From JAATFS01 sp037145635 (GTDB lineage: Bacteria; Pseudomonadota; Gammaproteobacteria; Xanthomonadales; Xanthomonadaceae), in the NCBI GenBank assembly GCA_037145635.1, contig JBBCXB010000010.1:27592-91591 (forward strand): a stretch of DNA of 64,000 nt, written 5' to 3'. Below the pieces are notes generated by a model that had not been told where the DNA came from, made no database searches, and saw nothing but the letters and a program-made list of their open reading frames with translations. Shown here piece after piece: positions 35,050-43,737 of this stretch. A program made the position numbers and the translations under genes. Position 1 is the stretch's first letter; each line of letters starts with the position of its first letter.

Positions 35050-36948
35050 ATGACTGCAAGCACCTCCTGGTCCGCGGACCAAGCCCGCAAGACCTACTCG
35101 ATCCCGCACTGGGCCGACGGGTACTTCGATGTGAACGACGCCGGGCACGTGGTGGTCAGCCCCACCGGCGGCCCGGGCCCGGCGGTCTCGCTGCCCGAGG
35201 TGGTGGACGCCGCGCGCGCGGCCGGCGCCAAGCTGCCGCTGCTGGTGCGCTTCCCCGACATCCTCGGCCAGCGCCTGGGCAAGCTGCAGGCCGCCTTCGC
35301 GCAGGCCCAGGCCGACTGGGACTACGCCGGCGGCTACACCGCGGTGTACCCGATCAAGGTCAACCAGCACCGCGGCGTGGCGGGCACGCTGGCGTCGCAC
35401 CACGGCGAGGGCTTCGGCCTGGAGGCCGGCAGCAAGCCGGAGCTGATGGCGGTGCTGGCGCTGTCGCGCCCGGGCGGGCTGATCGTCTGCAACGGCTACA
35501 AGGACCGCGAGTACATCCGGCTGGCGCTGATCGGGCGCAAGCTCGGGCTGCAGACCTTCATCGTCATCGAGAAGCCGTCCGAGCTGAAGCTGGTGCTGGA
35601 GGAAGCGCGCGCGCTGGACGTGCGCCCGGGCCTGGGCGTGCGCATGCGCCTGGCCTCGCTGGGCGCGGGCAAGTGGCAGAACAGCGGCGGCGACAAGGCC
35701 AAGTTCGGGCTGTCGCCGCGCCAGGTGCTGGACCTGTGGAAGTCGCTGCGCGACACCGAGTACGCCGACAGCCTGAACCTGCTGCATTTCCACATGGGCT
35801 CGCAGATCTCCAACGTGCGCGACATCGCCAACGGCATGCGCGAGGCGACCCGCTACTTCGTCGAGCTGTCGCGCCTGGGCGCCAGGATCAGCCACGTCGA
35901 CGTCGGCGGCGGCCTGGGCATCGACTACGAAGGCACGCGTTCGCGCAGCTACTGTTCGATCAACTACGGCCTGCATTCCTACGCCAGCAACATCGTGCAG
36001 CCGCTGGCCAGCGCCTGCGAGGAGCACGGGCTGCCGCCGCCGCGCATCGTCACCGAGTGCGGGCGCGCGATGACCGCGCACCATGCGGTGCTGATCGCCA
36101 ACGTCTCGGAGGTGGAGCAGGCCCCGGAGGGCCGCGTGCCCGACGCGCACGACGACGAGCCGGCCGCGATCCGCCACCTGCGCGAGATCCACGACGAGCT
36201 GGACGTGCGGCCGGCGGTCGAGCTGTTCCAGGAGGCGCAGCACTTCCATGCCGAGGGGCTGAGCGCCTATGCGCTGGGCCAGATCGACCTGACCCACCGG
36301 GCGCGCATCGACGACCTGTTCTATGCGATCGCCCACGGCGTGCGGGCCCGCCTGAGCTTCGACGAGAAGAGCCACCGCCCGGTGCTGGACGAGCTCAACG
36401 AGCGGCTGGTGGACAAGTATTTCGTCAATTTCAGCGTGTTCGAATCGATCCCGGACGTCTGGGCGATCGACCAGGTGTTCCCGATCGTGCCGATCGAGCG
36501 CCTGGACGAGGCGCCGCAGCGCCGCGGCATCATCGCCGACATGACCTGCGATTCCGACGGCATGGTCAAGACCTACGTCGAGAACGAGAGCCTGGACAGC
36601 TCGCTGCCGCTGCATGCGCTGCGGCCCGGCGAGAGCTACCGCATCGGCTTCTTCCTGGTGGGGGCCTACCAGGAGATCCTCGGCGACATCCACAACCTGT
36701 TCGGCGACACCGACGCGGTGGAAGTGGTGGTCGAAGGCGACGGCTACCGCATCGTGCAGCAGCGCCGCGGCGACACCACCGACGTGATGCTGGACTATGT
36801 CGGCTACCGCCTGGACGAGCTGCGCGCGACCTATGCTGAGCGCATCGCCGCCGCGCAGCTGCCGCCCGCGCGTGCGCAGGAACTGGCCGACGCGCTGGAG
36901 ACCGGGCTCACCGGCTACACCTACCTGTCGGACGAACCGCTGGGCTGA
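35050..36948 (+). CDS. speA: biosynthetic arginine decarboxylase
   Basis: 632 aa, the size of PLP-dependent SpeA. N-terminal AYTSIPHWADGYFDVN-type start (here RKTYSIPHWADGYFD), PLP Lys in TAVYPIKVNQHRGVAG, glycine-rich phosphate binder HVDVGGGLGIDYEGT, AECGRAM-like TECGRAMTAH, and C-terminal DMTCDSDGMV. Converts arginine to agmatine, first step of agmatine-derived putrescine; speE sits divergent. It is followed 39 bases later by a gene of unknown function, probably in the same transcript. Confidence 0.95.
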   Translation: MTASTSWSADQARKTYSIPHWADGYFDVNDAGHVVVSPTGGPGPAVSLPEVVDAARAAGAKLPLLVRFPDILGQRLGKLQAAFAQAQADWDYAGGYTAVYPIKVNQHRGVAGTLASHHGEGFGLEAGSKPELMAVLALSRPGGLIVCNGYKDREYIRLALIGRKLGLQTFIVIEKPSELKLVLEEARALDVRPGLGVRMRLASLGAGKWQNSGGDKAKFGLSPRQVLDLWKSLRDTEYADSLNLLHFHMGSQISNVRDIANGMREATRYFVELSRLGARISHVDVGGGLGIDYEGTRSRSYCSINYGLHSYASNIVQPLASACEEHGLPPPRIVTECGRAMTAHHAVLIANVSEVEQAPEGRVPDAHDDEPAAIRHLREIHDELDVRPAVELFQEAQHFHAEGLSAYALGQIDLTHRARIDDLFYAIAHGVRARLSFDEKSHRPVLDELNERLVDKYFVNFSVFESIPDVWAIDQVFPIVPIERLDEAPQRRGIIADMTCDSDGMVKTYVENESLDSSLPLHALRPGESYRIGFFLVGAYQEILGDIHNLFGDTDAVEVVVEGDGYRIVQQRRGDTTDVMLDYVGYRLDELRATYAERIAAAQLPPARAQELADALETGLTGYTYLSDEPLG

Positions 36949-36987
36949 CCGCCCCGCGTCCACGCCCACGCCCACGCAAAGGATTCC

Positions 36988-37578
36988 ATGACGACCTCGT
37001 TTTCTGCCTCGTCCGCGGCTGCCGCGCCCCTGCGGCTCACGGTCGAACTCAACGCCCGCCTGCAGCCGATGCACCGTGGCGAGCTGTTCGAGGACCCGCT
37101 GGCCGGGATCCTGGCCGAGCACGGCCTGGGCGAGATCCTCGGGGGCGGCACCGCGGTCAGTCCGATCGGCGAGGTCGAGCGCGGCGACATCGAGGTTGCG
37201 CTGGCGTCCGGCGACCCGGCCTCGATCGAGGCCCTGACCGGGGTGCTCGACCGCCTGGGCGCGACCCGGGGTTCGCGGCTGGTGTTCGACGACGGCCGCG
37301 CGCCGCTGGCGTTCGGTGCGTCCGAGGCGATGGCGGTCTATCTCAACGGCACCGACCTGCCGGACGCGGTGTACGCCGAGTGCGACGTGAACCACGTCTA
37401 CGCGGAACTGGATCGGCTGGTCGAAGGCCAGGGCATGGTGATGAGCTACTGGCAGGGTCCGTCGGAGACGGCGCTGTACCTGCATGGGCGCTCGTTCGAG
37501 GCGATGCGCGAGGCGACTGCGGATTTTCTCGCGAGCTATCCGCTGTGCGCGAAGGCGCGCGTGGTGCAGACGGCCTGA
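36988..37578 (+). CDS. conserved hypothetical protein behind speA
   Basis: 196 aa. N-terminal Ser/Ala stretch then LRLTVELNARLQPMHRGELF, LGEILGGGTAVSPIGEVERG, a central TGVLDRLGATRGSRLVFDDG and a C-terminal QGMVMSYWQGPSETALYLHG. The ladder of beta-like segments with alternating Gly and charged residues suggests an alpha/beta protein of two ferredoxin-like halves. Not recognised. The 39-base spacing to speA and shared strand argue for cotranscription; a link to polyamine handling is possible but unproven. Confidence 0.7.
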   Translation: MTTSFSASSAAAAPLRLTVELNARLQPMHRGELFEDPLAGILAEHGLGEILGGGTAVSPIGEVERGDIEVALASGDPASIEALTGVLDRLGATRGSRLVFDDGRAPLAFGASEAMAVYLNGTDLPDAVYAECDVNHVYAELDRLVEGQGMVMSYWQGPSETALYLHGRSFEAMREATADFLASYPLCAKARVVQTA

Positions 37579-37822
37579 CGCCGGCCCGGCGGTTCGCTTC
37601 GCGGCGTGCGCGTCCGCGTCCGATCTGAGGGCGCGGCCGTACTTCGCCGCTCTGGCGAACGCGGGCACGGATACGCGTATGAGCACGATGGGGAGATATC
37701 CGCACCGCATCGCATGTCTCCGCGCGATGAGCGCGCTGCGCCGCGCGAAGTTTCTTTCGCATCTTGTGGCACGGGTCGCGAAAACACGCGATTGCGAGGG
37801 ACGGAGTGTGATTTTTTGCACG

Positions 37823-37849
37823 TTAACGCCCAGCGCGAGCCCCTAGTAT
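37823..37849 (+). promoter_or_regulatory. possible leaderless promoter upstream of NRPS locus
   Basis: TTAACG (37823-37828) and TAGTAT (37844-37849) with a 15-base spacer resemble -35/-10 boxes (spacer short by two). TAGTAT ends seven bases before ATG 37857, the same spacing as the desC gene -10 to ATG, and no SD precedes that ATG. A direct test of the transcription start is needed. Confidence 0.4.
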
Positions 37850-37856
37850 CGCAGTC

Positions 37857-38018
37857 ATGCCTCACGGCGATGGCGCGGTTTTCGCCAGCGGATCGGCGGC
37901 CCAGCCGGTGATGGCTTCGGTATCGGACCCGCAACGTGCGCTCGTTCTGGAGCGCACGCGCGGCAGCGCTTTTTCCTCTGACCGCATGCCTGCAAGGAGG
38001 CGCTCCCCTCTCACATGA
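37857..38018 (+). CDS. possible leader peptide or small protein before NRPS
   Basis: 53 aa (MPHGDGAVFASGSAAQPVMA ... RMPARRRSPLT), ATG 37857, stop TGA 38016-38018 that shares bases with ATG 38015, the longer NRPS start (ATGA overlap). No family. It may be a leader ORF that couples translation to the upstream NRPS start, or chance; the codon use is not clearly coding. AAGGAGG at 37994-38000 within it sits 14 bases ahead of ATG 38015. Confidence 0.35.
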   Translation: MPHGDGAVFASGSAAQPVMASVSDPQRALVLERTRGSAFSSDRMPARRRSPLT

Positions 38019-38098
38019 CTAGAACCAAGGACGCCCCGCGTGCATGGCTGCCGCCGTGTGCGCGTGCCGCTTTCTCCCTTCGAGCAAGGTTCGACACC

Positions 38099-41000
38099 AT
38101 GACTCTATTCGACGCCAACCACCTAGTGGTCGACGCCTCGCTGCCGCTGACGACGGCGCAGCGGGGACTGTGGATCGGACAGAAGCTCAATCCCCATACC
38201 TCGCTGAAGATGGCCGAGGCGCTGGAACTGCGCGGCCCCATCGATGCGCGCCTGCTGCTGGCGGCGTCGCGGCAGGTCGCCCGCGAATTCGACAACACCC
38301 GGGTACGCATCGTCGAGGAACACGGCACGCCGCGGCAGATCGTGGATTCCGATTACGGCCATGCCATCCCCCTGATCGACCTGTCGGGCGCGCTGGCGCC
38401 GCGCGAAGCGGCCGACCGCTGGATCGCCGAGGACCTCGCGCAGGCGGACGACCTGGCCAACGGCCCTTTGTGGACCTGCGCCCTGCTGCGGCTCGCTGCC
38501 GAGCACCATCTCTGGGTGCAGATCGTGAACCACCTGGTGGTGGACGGATACGCCGGCGGCATGGTGGCGCAGCGGCTGGCCCAGATCTACAGCGCACGCG
38601 CGGCCGGCACCGAGCCGCCGCCCTGCACGGCCGGGCCGATGGCGGCACTCGGTGAGATGGAGGTCGCCTATCGGGCCTCGGACCGCTACCGGCGCGACCG
38701 CGACTACTGGCGCCAGACCCTGGCCGATCCTCCGCCGGCGGTCACGCTGGCGCGGCGGTCGGGTACCTCGCGCGGCGGCCTGCTGCGTGGCAGCGGCGAA
38801 ATCGCCAGCGTCCAGGTGGCGGCGTTGCGCGAGCTCGGGCGCGCGCACGGGGCCAGCCTGCCGCAGGTGCTGATCGCGCTCGTCGGCGCCTACTACCACC
38901 GTCTCACCGGGGCCGACGACCTGATCTTCGGTATGCCGGTGACCGGCCGGGTCAACGCGCGCTACCGCAGCACGCCGGGCATGGTCGCCAACGCGGTGTT
39001 CATCCGGCTGTCGATGCGCCCGGAGGAACCGTTCCACACCCTGCTTCCCCAGGTGTCCTCGGTGGTGAAGCAGGCGTTGCGGCACCAGCAGTACCGCTAC
39101 GAGGACATCCGCCGCGACCAGGGGCTGGTGGGGCAGGAGCAGCAGCTGTCGCGGCTGGCGGTCAACGTGGAGGCCTTCGACTACGCGCTGGATTTCGGTG
39201 GAACGCGTGCGGTGCCGCACAACCTGTCCAACGGCTCGGCCGAGGACCTGACCATCTTCTTCTACGAACGCGGCAACGGCGACCCGCTGCGGTTCGACCT
39301 GGACGCCAATCCGGCGCTGTACGACGCGGCCGAGATCCGGGCGCACTGCCGGCGCCTGGAGCGCCTGGCCGCGCAGGTGCTGCGGGATCCCGCGCAGACG
39401 CTGGGCGACATCGACCTGCTGTGCGCGGACGAGCGCCGATGCCTGCTGCACGACTGGAACGCCACCGACGTCGCGCTGCCGGAGCCGGCCACGCTGCCGC
39501 ACTGGCTGCTGCAGCGGGCCGCGGCGCATCCGGACACGGTGGTCGTGCACTATCGCGATCGCGTCCTGGACTATCGCACGCTGTGCGCGCGCAGTGGCCG
39601 GCTGGCCTCGCAGTGGATCGCCGACGGCGTACTGCCGGGCGACATCGTCGCCCTGGCGCTGCCGCGCAGCGAGCAGTTGCTGGTGGTGCTGCTGGCGGTG
39701 ATGTGGACCGGCGCGGCCTACCTGCCGCTGGATCCCGACGGCCCGGCCGAACGCAACCTGCGCATGCTCGACGACGCCGGCGCCATCGCCGTGGTGTGCG
39801 AGCCGGCGCTGCGCGCGCGCTACGTGCTCGGCGGCATGGTCTGGCTCGACCCGCGGCAGGACGACGCCCTGCCGGTGGCCGCGCCGCGCACCGCGGCCGA
39901 CGACACCGCCTACGTGCTCTACACCTCGGGCTCGACCGGTCGCCCCAAGGGCGTGGAGGTCAGCCATCGCAGCCTGGCCAACTTCCTGCTGTCGATGCAG
40001 CGCGAGCTCGGGCTGGGTCGCGAGGACCGCCTGCTCGCGTTGACCACGCTGACCTTCGACATCGCCGGGCTGGAGCTGTACCTGCCGCTGCTGACCGGGT
40101 CGTGCGTGGTGATCGCCGACGGCGGCCTGGCGCGCGACCCGGTGGCCCTTGCCGCGCTGCTGGCGCAGCAGCGCATCACCGTGATGCAGGGCACGCCCTC
40201 GTTGTGGCGCATCCTGCTGGCCAGCGAGACGGTCGATCTGGCGGCGGTGCACGCGCTGGTGGGAGGCGAGGCGCTCAGCGGCGAGTGGGCGGCCCGGTTG
40301 CGCCCGCGCGTGGCCCGGCTCACCCAGCTCTACGGGCCCACCGAGACCACGGTGTGGTCCACGATCATGCCGCTGCATGCGGCCGACGCGGCCTCGGTGC
40401 CACCGATCGGCCGCCCGCTCGCCAATACCCAGGTCTATGTCCTCGACGCACGCAGGCAGTTGTTGCCGGTCGGTGCGACCGGCGAGCTCTACATCGGCGG
40501 CGCGGGCGTGGCCAAGGGCTACCGCCGCCAGCCGCAGCTCAGCCACGAGCGCTTCCTGCCCGACCCGTTCCGCCCCGGCGCGCGCATGTACCGGACCGGG
40601 GACCTGGTGCGCTGGTGCGAGGACGGCGTGCTGGAGTTCGTCGGCCGGGCCGACGGCCAGCTCAAGGTCCGTGGCCACCGCGTGGAACCGGGCGAGATAG
40701 AGGCGGTGCTGGTGCGGCACCCGGCGGTGGCCGACGCGCTCGTGGTCGGCCATGCCGACCGGCAGGGCGGCGTGCAACTGGTGGCGTACGTGGTGGGCCG
40801 CGAGGCAGCGGCGTCGCCGCCGGCCGAGATGTTGCGCGAGTTCCTGCAGGGGCAGCTGCCCGAGGCCATGGTGCCGTCCGCATTCGTGCCGCTGCGGGCA
40901 CTGCCGCTGACGCCGAACGGCAAGGTCGACCGCAAGGCGCTGCCGCCGCCCGACACCCCGGCCGCACGCGCCTATGTCGCCCCGCGCGATGCGCTGGAGA

Positions 41001-42070
41001 TCCAGCTGGCCGAACTGTGGCAATCCCTGCTCGGCGTGACCCGCGTCGGCGTGCACGACAACTTCTTCGAGCTCGGTGGCGATTCGCTGCGGGCCGCCGA
41101 GCTGATGGCGCAGTTCCCGGACCGCTTCGGCGTCGAGCTGCCGCTGGCCAGCCTGTTCCAGGCCTCCACCATCGTGGGGATGGCCACGGCGCTGAGACGC
41201 CGTGGCCCGGCCGCCGGAAGCGCGAGCGACCCGCTCGGCGACGTGCTGCACCTGCGTGCCGGCGATCCCTCGCAGCCGGCGCTGTTCTGCATCCATCCGG
41301 TGGTCGGCCTGGGATGGTCCTACCTGAGCCTGCTCGGCCGGCTCGATCCGCGCTGGCCGGTGCATGCGCTGCAATCTCCCGCACTGCGCGCACCCGAGAC
41401 CCTGCCCGGCAGCATCGAGGAACTCGCCCTGGCCTACCTGGCCCGGATCCGCGCGATCCAGCCGCACGGCCCTTACCGGCTGCTGGGATGGTCGCTGGGT
41501 GGGCTGATCGCGCACGCCATCGCCGCTTCGATCCGCGCCGCCGGCGAGCACGTCGACCTGCTGGTCATGCTCGACACCTACCCGCACCGGCACGACGCGG
41601 TGGCGCTGGACGAGGCCCAGCGCGTGCAGGCGGCCGCGCGCTTCCTCGGCCTGCGGCCCGCAGCCGGCCAGCCGGCGCCGGCCACCACCGAGGAAATGGC
41701 CACCCTGGTATGCGAGCACTACGGCCTGCTGTCGCTGCCGCTGGTGCGCCAGCTGCTGGCGGACGAACCGCAGCTGCTGGGCAACATCGGGACGCTGGCC
41801 CATCGCCATCTGGACCTGGCGCGACGCTACCGCCCTGCACGGGTGGACGTGGACCTGCTGTTCCTGGAGGCCGCGGTCAGGCCCGAGCTCGACCTGTCCG
41901 CGGTCATGGATTATCGCCCCGATGCCTGGCACGGCTACGTCCGTTCGCTGGAGCACCGGGCCCTCGCCAGCGATCACCAGTCGATGCTGGCGCCCGCGCA
42001 CGCCCCGGCGATCGCCGAGGCGCTGCGGCACCACCTGCAGCGCCGACTGCCGGGGGTGGCCCATGCGTGA
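38099..42070 (+). CDS. single-module NRPS: condensation, Gly-type adenylation, carrier, thioesterase
   Basis: 1323 aa (ATG 38099 has AAGG eight bases upstream; an in-frame ATG at 38015 would add 28 aa). C domain about 10-440, with NHLVVDG in place of HHxxxDG (second His kept). A domain about 445-940: YVLYTSGSTGRPKGV (A3), LTFDIAGLEL (A4), LYGPTETTVWS (A5), YRTGDLVRW (A7), GRADGQLKVRGHRVEPGEIE, NGKVDRK (A10). Reading the ten pocket residues gives D-I-L-Q-L-G-L-V-W-K, a glycine-type code. Carrier about 960-1040 with LGGDSLRAAEL (phosphopantetheine Ser). Thioesterase about 1060-1320 with GWSLGG and DHQSML. EntF-like layout. Overlaps the glycosyltransferase by 8 bases. Confidence 0.9.
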   Translation: MTLFDANHLVVDASLPLTTAQRGLWIGQKLNPHTSLKMAEALELRGPIDARLLLAASRQVAREFDNTRVRIVEEHGTPRQIVDSDYGHAIPLIDLSGALAPREAADRWIAEDLAQADDLANGPLWTCALLRLAAEHHLWVQIVNHLVVDGYAGGMVAQRLAQIYSARAAGTEPPPCTAGPMAALGEMEVAYRASDRYRRDRDYWRQTLADPPPAVTLARRSGTSRGGLLRGSGEIASVQVAALRELGRAHGASLPQVLIALVGAYYHRLTGADDLIFGMPVTGRVNARYRSTPGMVANAVFIRLSMRPEEPFHTLLPQVSSVVKQALRHQQYRYEDIRRDQGLVGQEQQLSRLAVNVEAFDYALDFGGTRAVPHNLSNGSAEDLTIFFYERGNGDPLRFDLDANPALYDAAEIRAHCRRLERLAAQVLRDPAQTLGDIDLLCADERRCLLHDWNATDVALPEPATLPHWLLQRAAAHPDTVVVHYRDRVLDYRTLCARSGRLASQWIADGVLPGDIVALALPRSEQLLVVLLAVMWTGAAYLPLDPDGPAERNLRMLDDAGAIAVVCEPALRARYVLGGMVWLDPRQDDALPVAAPRTAADDTAYVLYTSGSTGRPKGVEVSHRSLANFLLSMQRELGLGREDRLLALTTLTFDIAGLELYLPLLTGSCVVIADGGLARDPVALAALLAQQRITVMQGTPSLWRILLASETVDLAAVHALVGGEALSGEWAARLRPRVARLTQLYGPTETTVWSTIMPLHAADAASVPPIGRPLANTQVYVLDARRQLLPVGATGELYIGGAGVAKGYRRQPQLSHERFLPDPFRPGARMYRTGDLVRWCEDGVLEFVGRADGQLKVRGHRVEPGEIEAVLVRHPAVADALVVGHADRQGGVQLVAYVVGREAAASPPAEMLREFLQGQLPEAMVPSAFVPLRALPLTPNGKVDRKALPPPDTPAARAYVAPRDALEIQLAELWQSLLGVTRVGVHDNFFELGGDSLRAAELMAQFPDRFGVELPLASLFQASTIVGMATALRRRGPAAGSASDPLGDVLHLRAGDPSQPALFCIHPVVGLGWSYLSLLGRLDPRWPVHALQSPALRAPETLPGSIEELALAYLARIRAIQPHGPYRLLGWSLGGLIAHAIAASIRAAGEHVDLLVMLDTYPHRHDAVALDEAQRVQAAARFLGLRPAAGQPAPATTEEMATLVCEHYGLLSLPLVRQLLADEPQLLGNIGTLAHRHLDLARRYRPARVDVDLLFLEAAVRPELDLSAVMDYRPDAWHGYVRSLEHRALASDHQSMLAPAHAPAIAEALRHHLQRRLPGVAHA

Positions 42071-43394
42071 GTCCGTCCGCGTGCCGTCCGCGGACGCGCC
42101 GGTGGTCATCATCACCCTCGGCACCCAGGGCGACATCCGCCCGCTGCTGGCGCTGGCACTGGGCCTGCAACGCCGCGGCCAGGCGGTGCGCATGCTCACC
42201 AGCGCCAACTTCGCCGAGATGATCCGCGGCCACGGCATCGACTTCCATCCCCTCAGCGGCGACTTCCAGGCCTTGCTCGAGAGCGATCGCACCATCGCCG
42301 AGCGCGGCCTGGACTGGTGGGCGATGCTGCGCATCTTCCGCGCGCGCATCGCCGCCTGGGCGCAGGACTGGGCGGCCCAGGGCCGCGCGGCCTGCGCCGA
42401 CGCCGGACTGCTGCTGGGCACCGGCAACGCCAGCCTGCTGGCGACCGCGCTCGGCGAGGCCTACGCGATCCCGGTGGCATTCGCGCAGCTGCAGCCGCTC
42501 ACGGTGTCGCGACGCCTGCCGCCGTTGATGATGGCGGCGCGGCGCCTGCCGGGGGCGCTCAGCCTGGCGGCCTACCAGTTGCTGCGGCTGGTGGTCTGGC
42601 AGGTGATGCGGCCGGCCATCAACGGCAGCGTGCGCCCGCAGCTCGGCCTGCCGCCCTACCCGTGGTACGGGCCCTATTTCAGCCAGCCGGACCGGGTCAG
42701 GGTGCTGTACGGCTTCAGCGATCAGGTGCTGCCACGCCCGGCCGACTGGCCCGCCACCGCCCGGATCTGCGGCTACTGGCAGCTGCAGCACGCGCAATGG
42801 CAGCCACCGGCGGCGCTGCAGGCGTTCCTGGAGGCCGGGCCGGCGCCGGTCTACGTCGGGTTCGGCAGCATGACCAGCCTCGACGCGCGGGCCTTCACCG
42901 CGCTGGTGACCGAGGCCGTGCGCCTGAGCGGCCTGCGCGCGGTGCTGGCCAGCGGCTGGGGCGGCCTCGCTGCCGAGGCGGGAGGGCCGGGCGACCCGCG
43001 CATCCTGCATATCGACCAGGCGCCGCACGACTGGCTGTTCCCGCGCATGGCCGCGGCGGTCCATCACGGCGGCGCCGGGACCACCGGTGCGGCGGCCACG
43101 GCCGGGATCCCGTCGGTGGTGATCCCGTTCTACGGCGACCAGCCGTTCTGGGCGCATTGCCTGGCGCAGCAGGGCGTGGCGCCGCCTGCGCTGTCCCGCC
43201 GCAGGCTGGATGCGGCGACCCTGGTCGCGGCTTTGCGCCAGGCCGTGCAGCCGGCGATGCGCGAGGCCGCGCGCCGGCTCGGCGAGCGCGTCCGCGGCGA
43301 GGACGGCGTGGCCACGGCAGTGGACCAGCTCGCGCGCTGGGAACTGCTGCCGGCGGCCTCGGCGACGCGGCCGGACGTGCCGGTCGCGACCTGA
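42063..43394 (+). CDS. UGT-like (GT1) glycosyltransferase
   Basis: 443 aa. N-terminal acceptor domain with VIITLGTQGDIRPLLALALG, C-terminal sugar-nucleotide domain with VYVGFGSMTSLDA and the family signature VHHGGAGTTGAAATAGIPSV followed by IPFYGDQPFWA. Closest by eye to the sterol/lipid-glucosyltransferase and RhlB-like group that glycosylates hydrophobic acceptors with an activated hexose or deoxyhexose. Its ATG lies eight bases inside the NRPS end, so it is translationally coupled and is expected to act on the NRPS product. No membrane helix beyond a hydrophobic patch (LSLAAYQLLRLVVWQV). Confidence 0.88.
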   Translation: MRESVRVPSADAPVVIITLGTQGDIRPLLALALGLQRRGQAVRMLTSANFAEMIRGHGIDFHPLSGDFQALLESDRTIAERGLDWWAMLRIFRARIAAWAQDWAAQGRAACADAGLLLGTGNASLLATALGEAYAIPVAFAQLQPLTVSRRLPPLMMAARRLPGALSLAAYQLLRLVVWQVMRPAINGSVRPQLGLPPYPWYGPYFSQPDRVRVLYGFSDQVLPRPADWPATARICGYWQLQHAQWQPPAALQAFLEAGPAPVYVGFGSMTSLDARAFTALVTEAVRLSGLRAVLASGWGGLAAEAGGPGDPRILHIDQAPHDWLFPRMAAAVHHGGAGTTGAAATAGIPSVVIPFYGDQPFWAHCLAQQGVAPPALSRRRLDAATLVAALRQAVQPAMREAARRLGERVRGEDGVATAVDQLARWELLPAASATRPDVPVAT

Positions 43395-43737
43395 GCCGGC
43401 AGGTCCGGCCGGCGCCGGGGGCTGCCGCCCTCGGGTATGCCAGCGTCCGGGCCGGCGGCAGGGGCGAGCGGATGGCGAACGTCGCCTGCGCGCAACGCCT
43501 GCCGCTCGCCGCCGCGACCTGCGCCCCTTGCGGCTGCCGCCCGAGCGTGCGGCGCTGCCCGCGCAGCAGACGCTGCCGCGCATCCGCGGGGACCTGCCGA
43601 GGCCGCGCCGGCGCGCCGCCGCCGAGCGCTGCGGCGATGCCGGCCGTGATCCGGGGCGGGTTCGGACCGCGGCAGCGTGCGCGCCCGCCCCGAAGTCTGC
43701 GGGTAAGATCGTCCTCGCCCTCGCGACCCTGCTGATC
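43395..43737. other. intergenic, no gene seen
   Basis: 343 bases between glycosyltransferase and acyltransferase genes on the same strand. The reading frames are extremely Arg/Ala-rich and unlike the neighbours; no start signal. GGTAAGATCG (43701-43710) near the acyltransferase could be part of a separate promoter. The gap means the acyltransferase may be expressed independently of the coupled pair. Confidence 0.45.

Larger units (their letters stand above)
37579..38098. other. region upstream of the NRPS gene
   Basis: 520 bases without a certain gene. From 37700 to 37860 the DNA is less GC-rich and contains TTTCTTTCGC, CGCGAAAACACGCG and ATTTTTTGCACGTTAACG (37811-37828). The string TTTTTTGCACG also occurs at about 10596-10606 before the H1-like gene. 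Contains a possible promoter (37823-37849) and a small ORF (37857-38018), listed separately. Confidence 0.5.

Noticed and set aside
33916..37821. 1301-codon minus-strand frame including speE
   Set aside because: Only the 285-residue C-terminal part is a real gene (SpeE); the rest is antisense of speA and the following gene.
38123..42427. Long open frame on the minus strand opposite the NRPS
   Set aside because: Mirror frame of a GC-rich gene, His/Arg/Gln-rich, no start signal or domain; the plus-strand NRPS domains are unmistakable.
43395..43737. Short Arg/Ala-rich frames as a gene in the GT-acyltransferase gap
   Set aside because: No start signal, composition typical of GC-rich noise on all frames.
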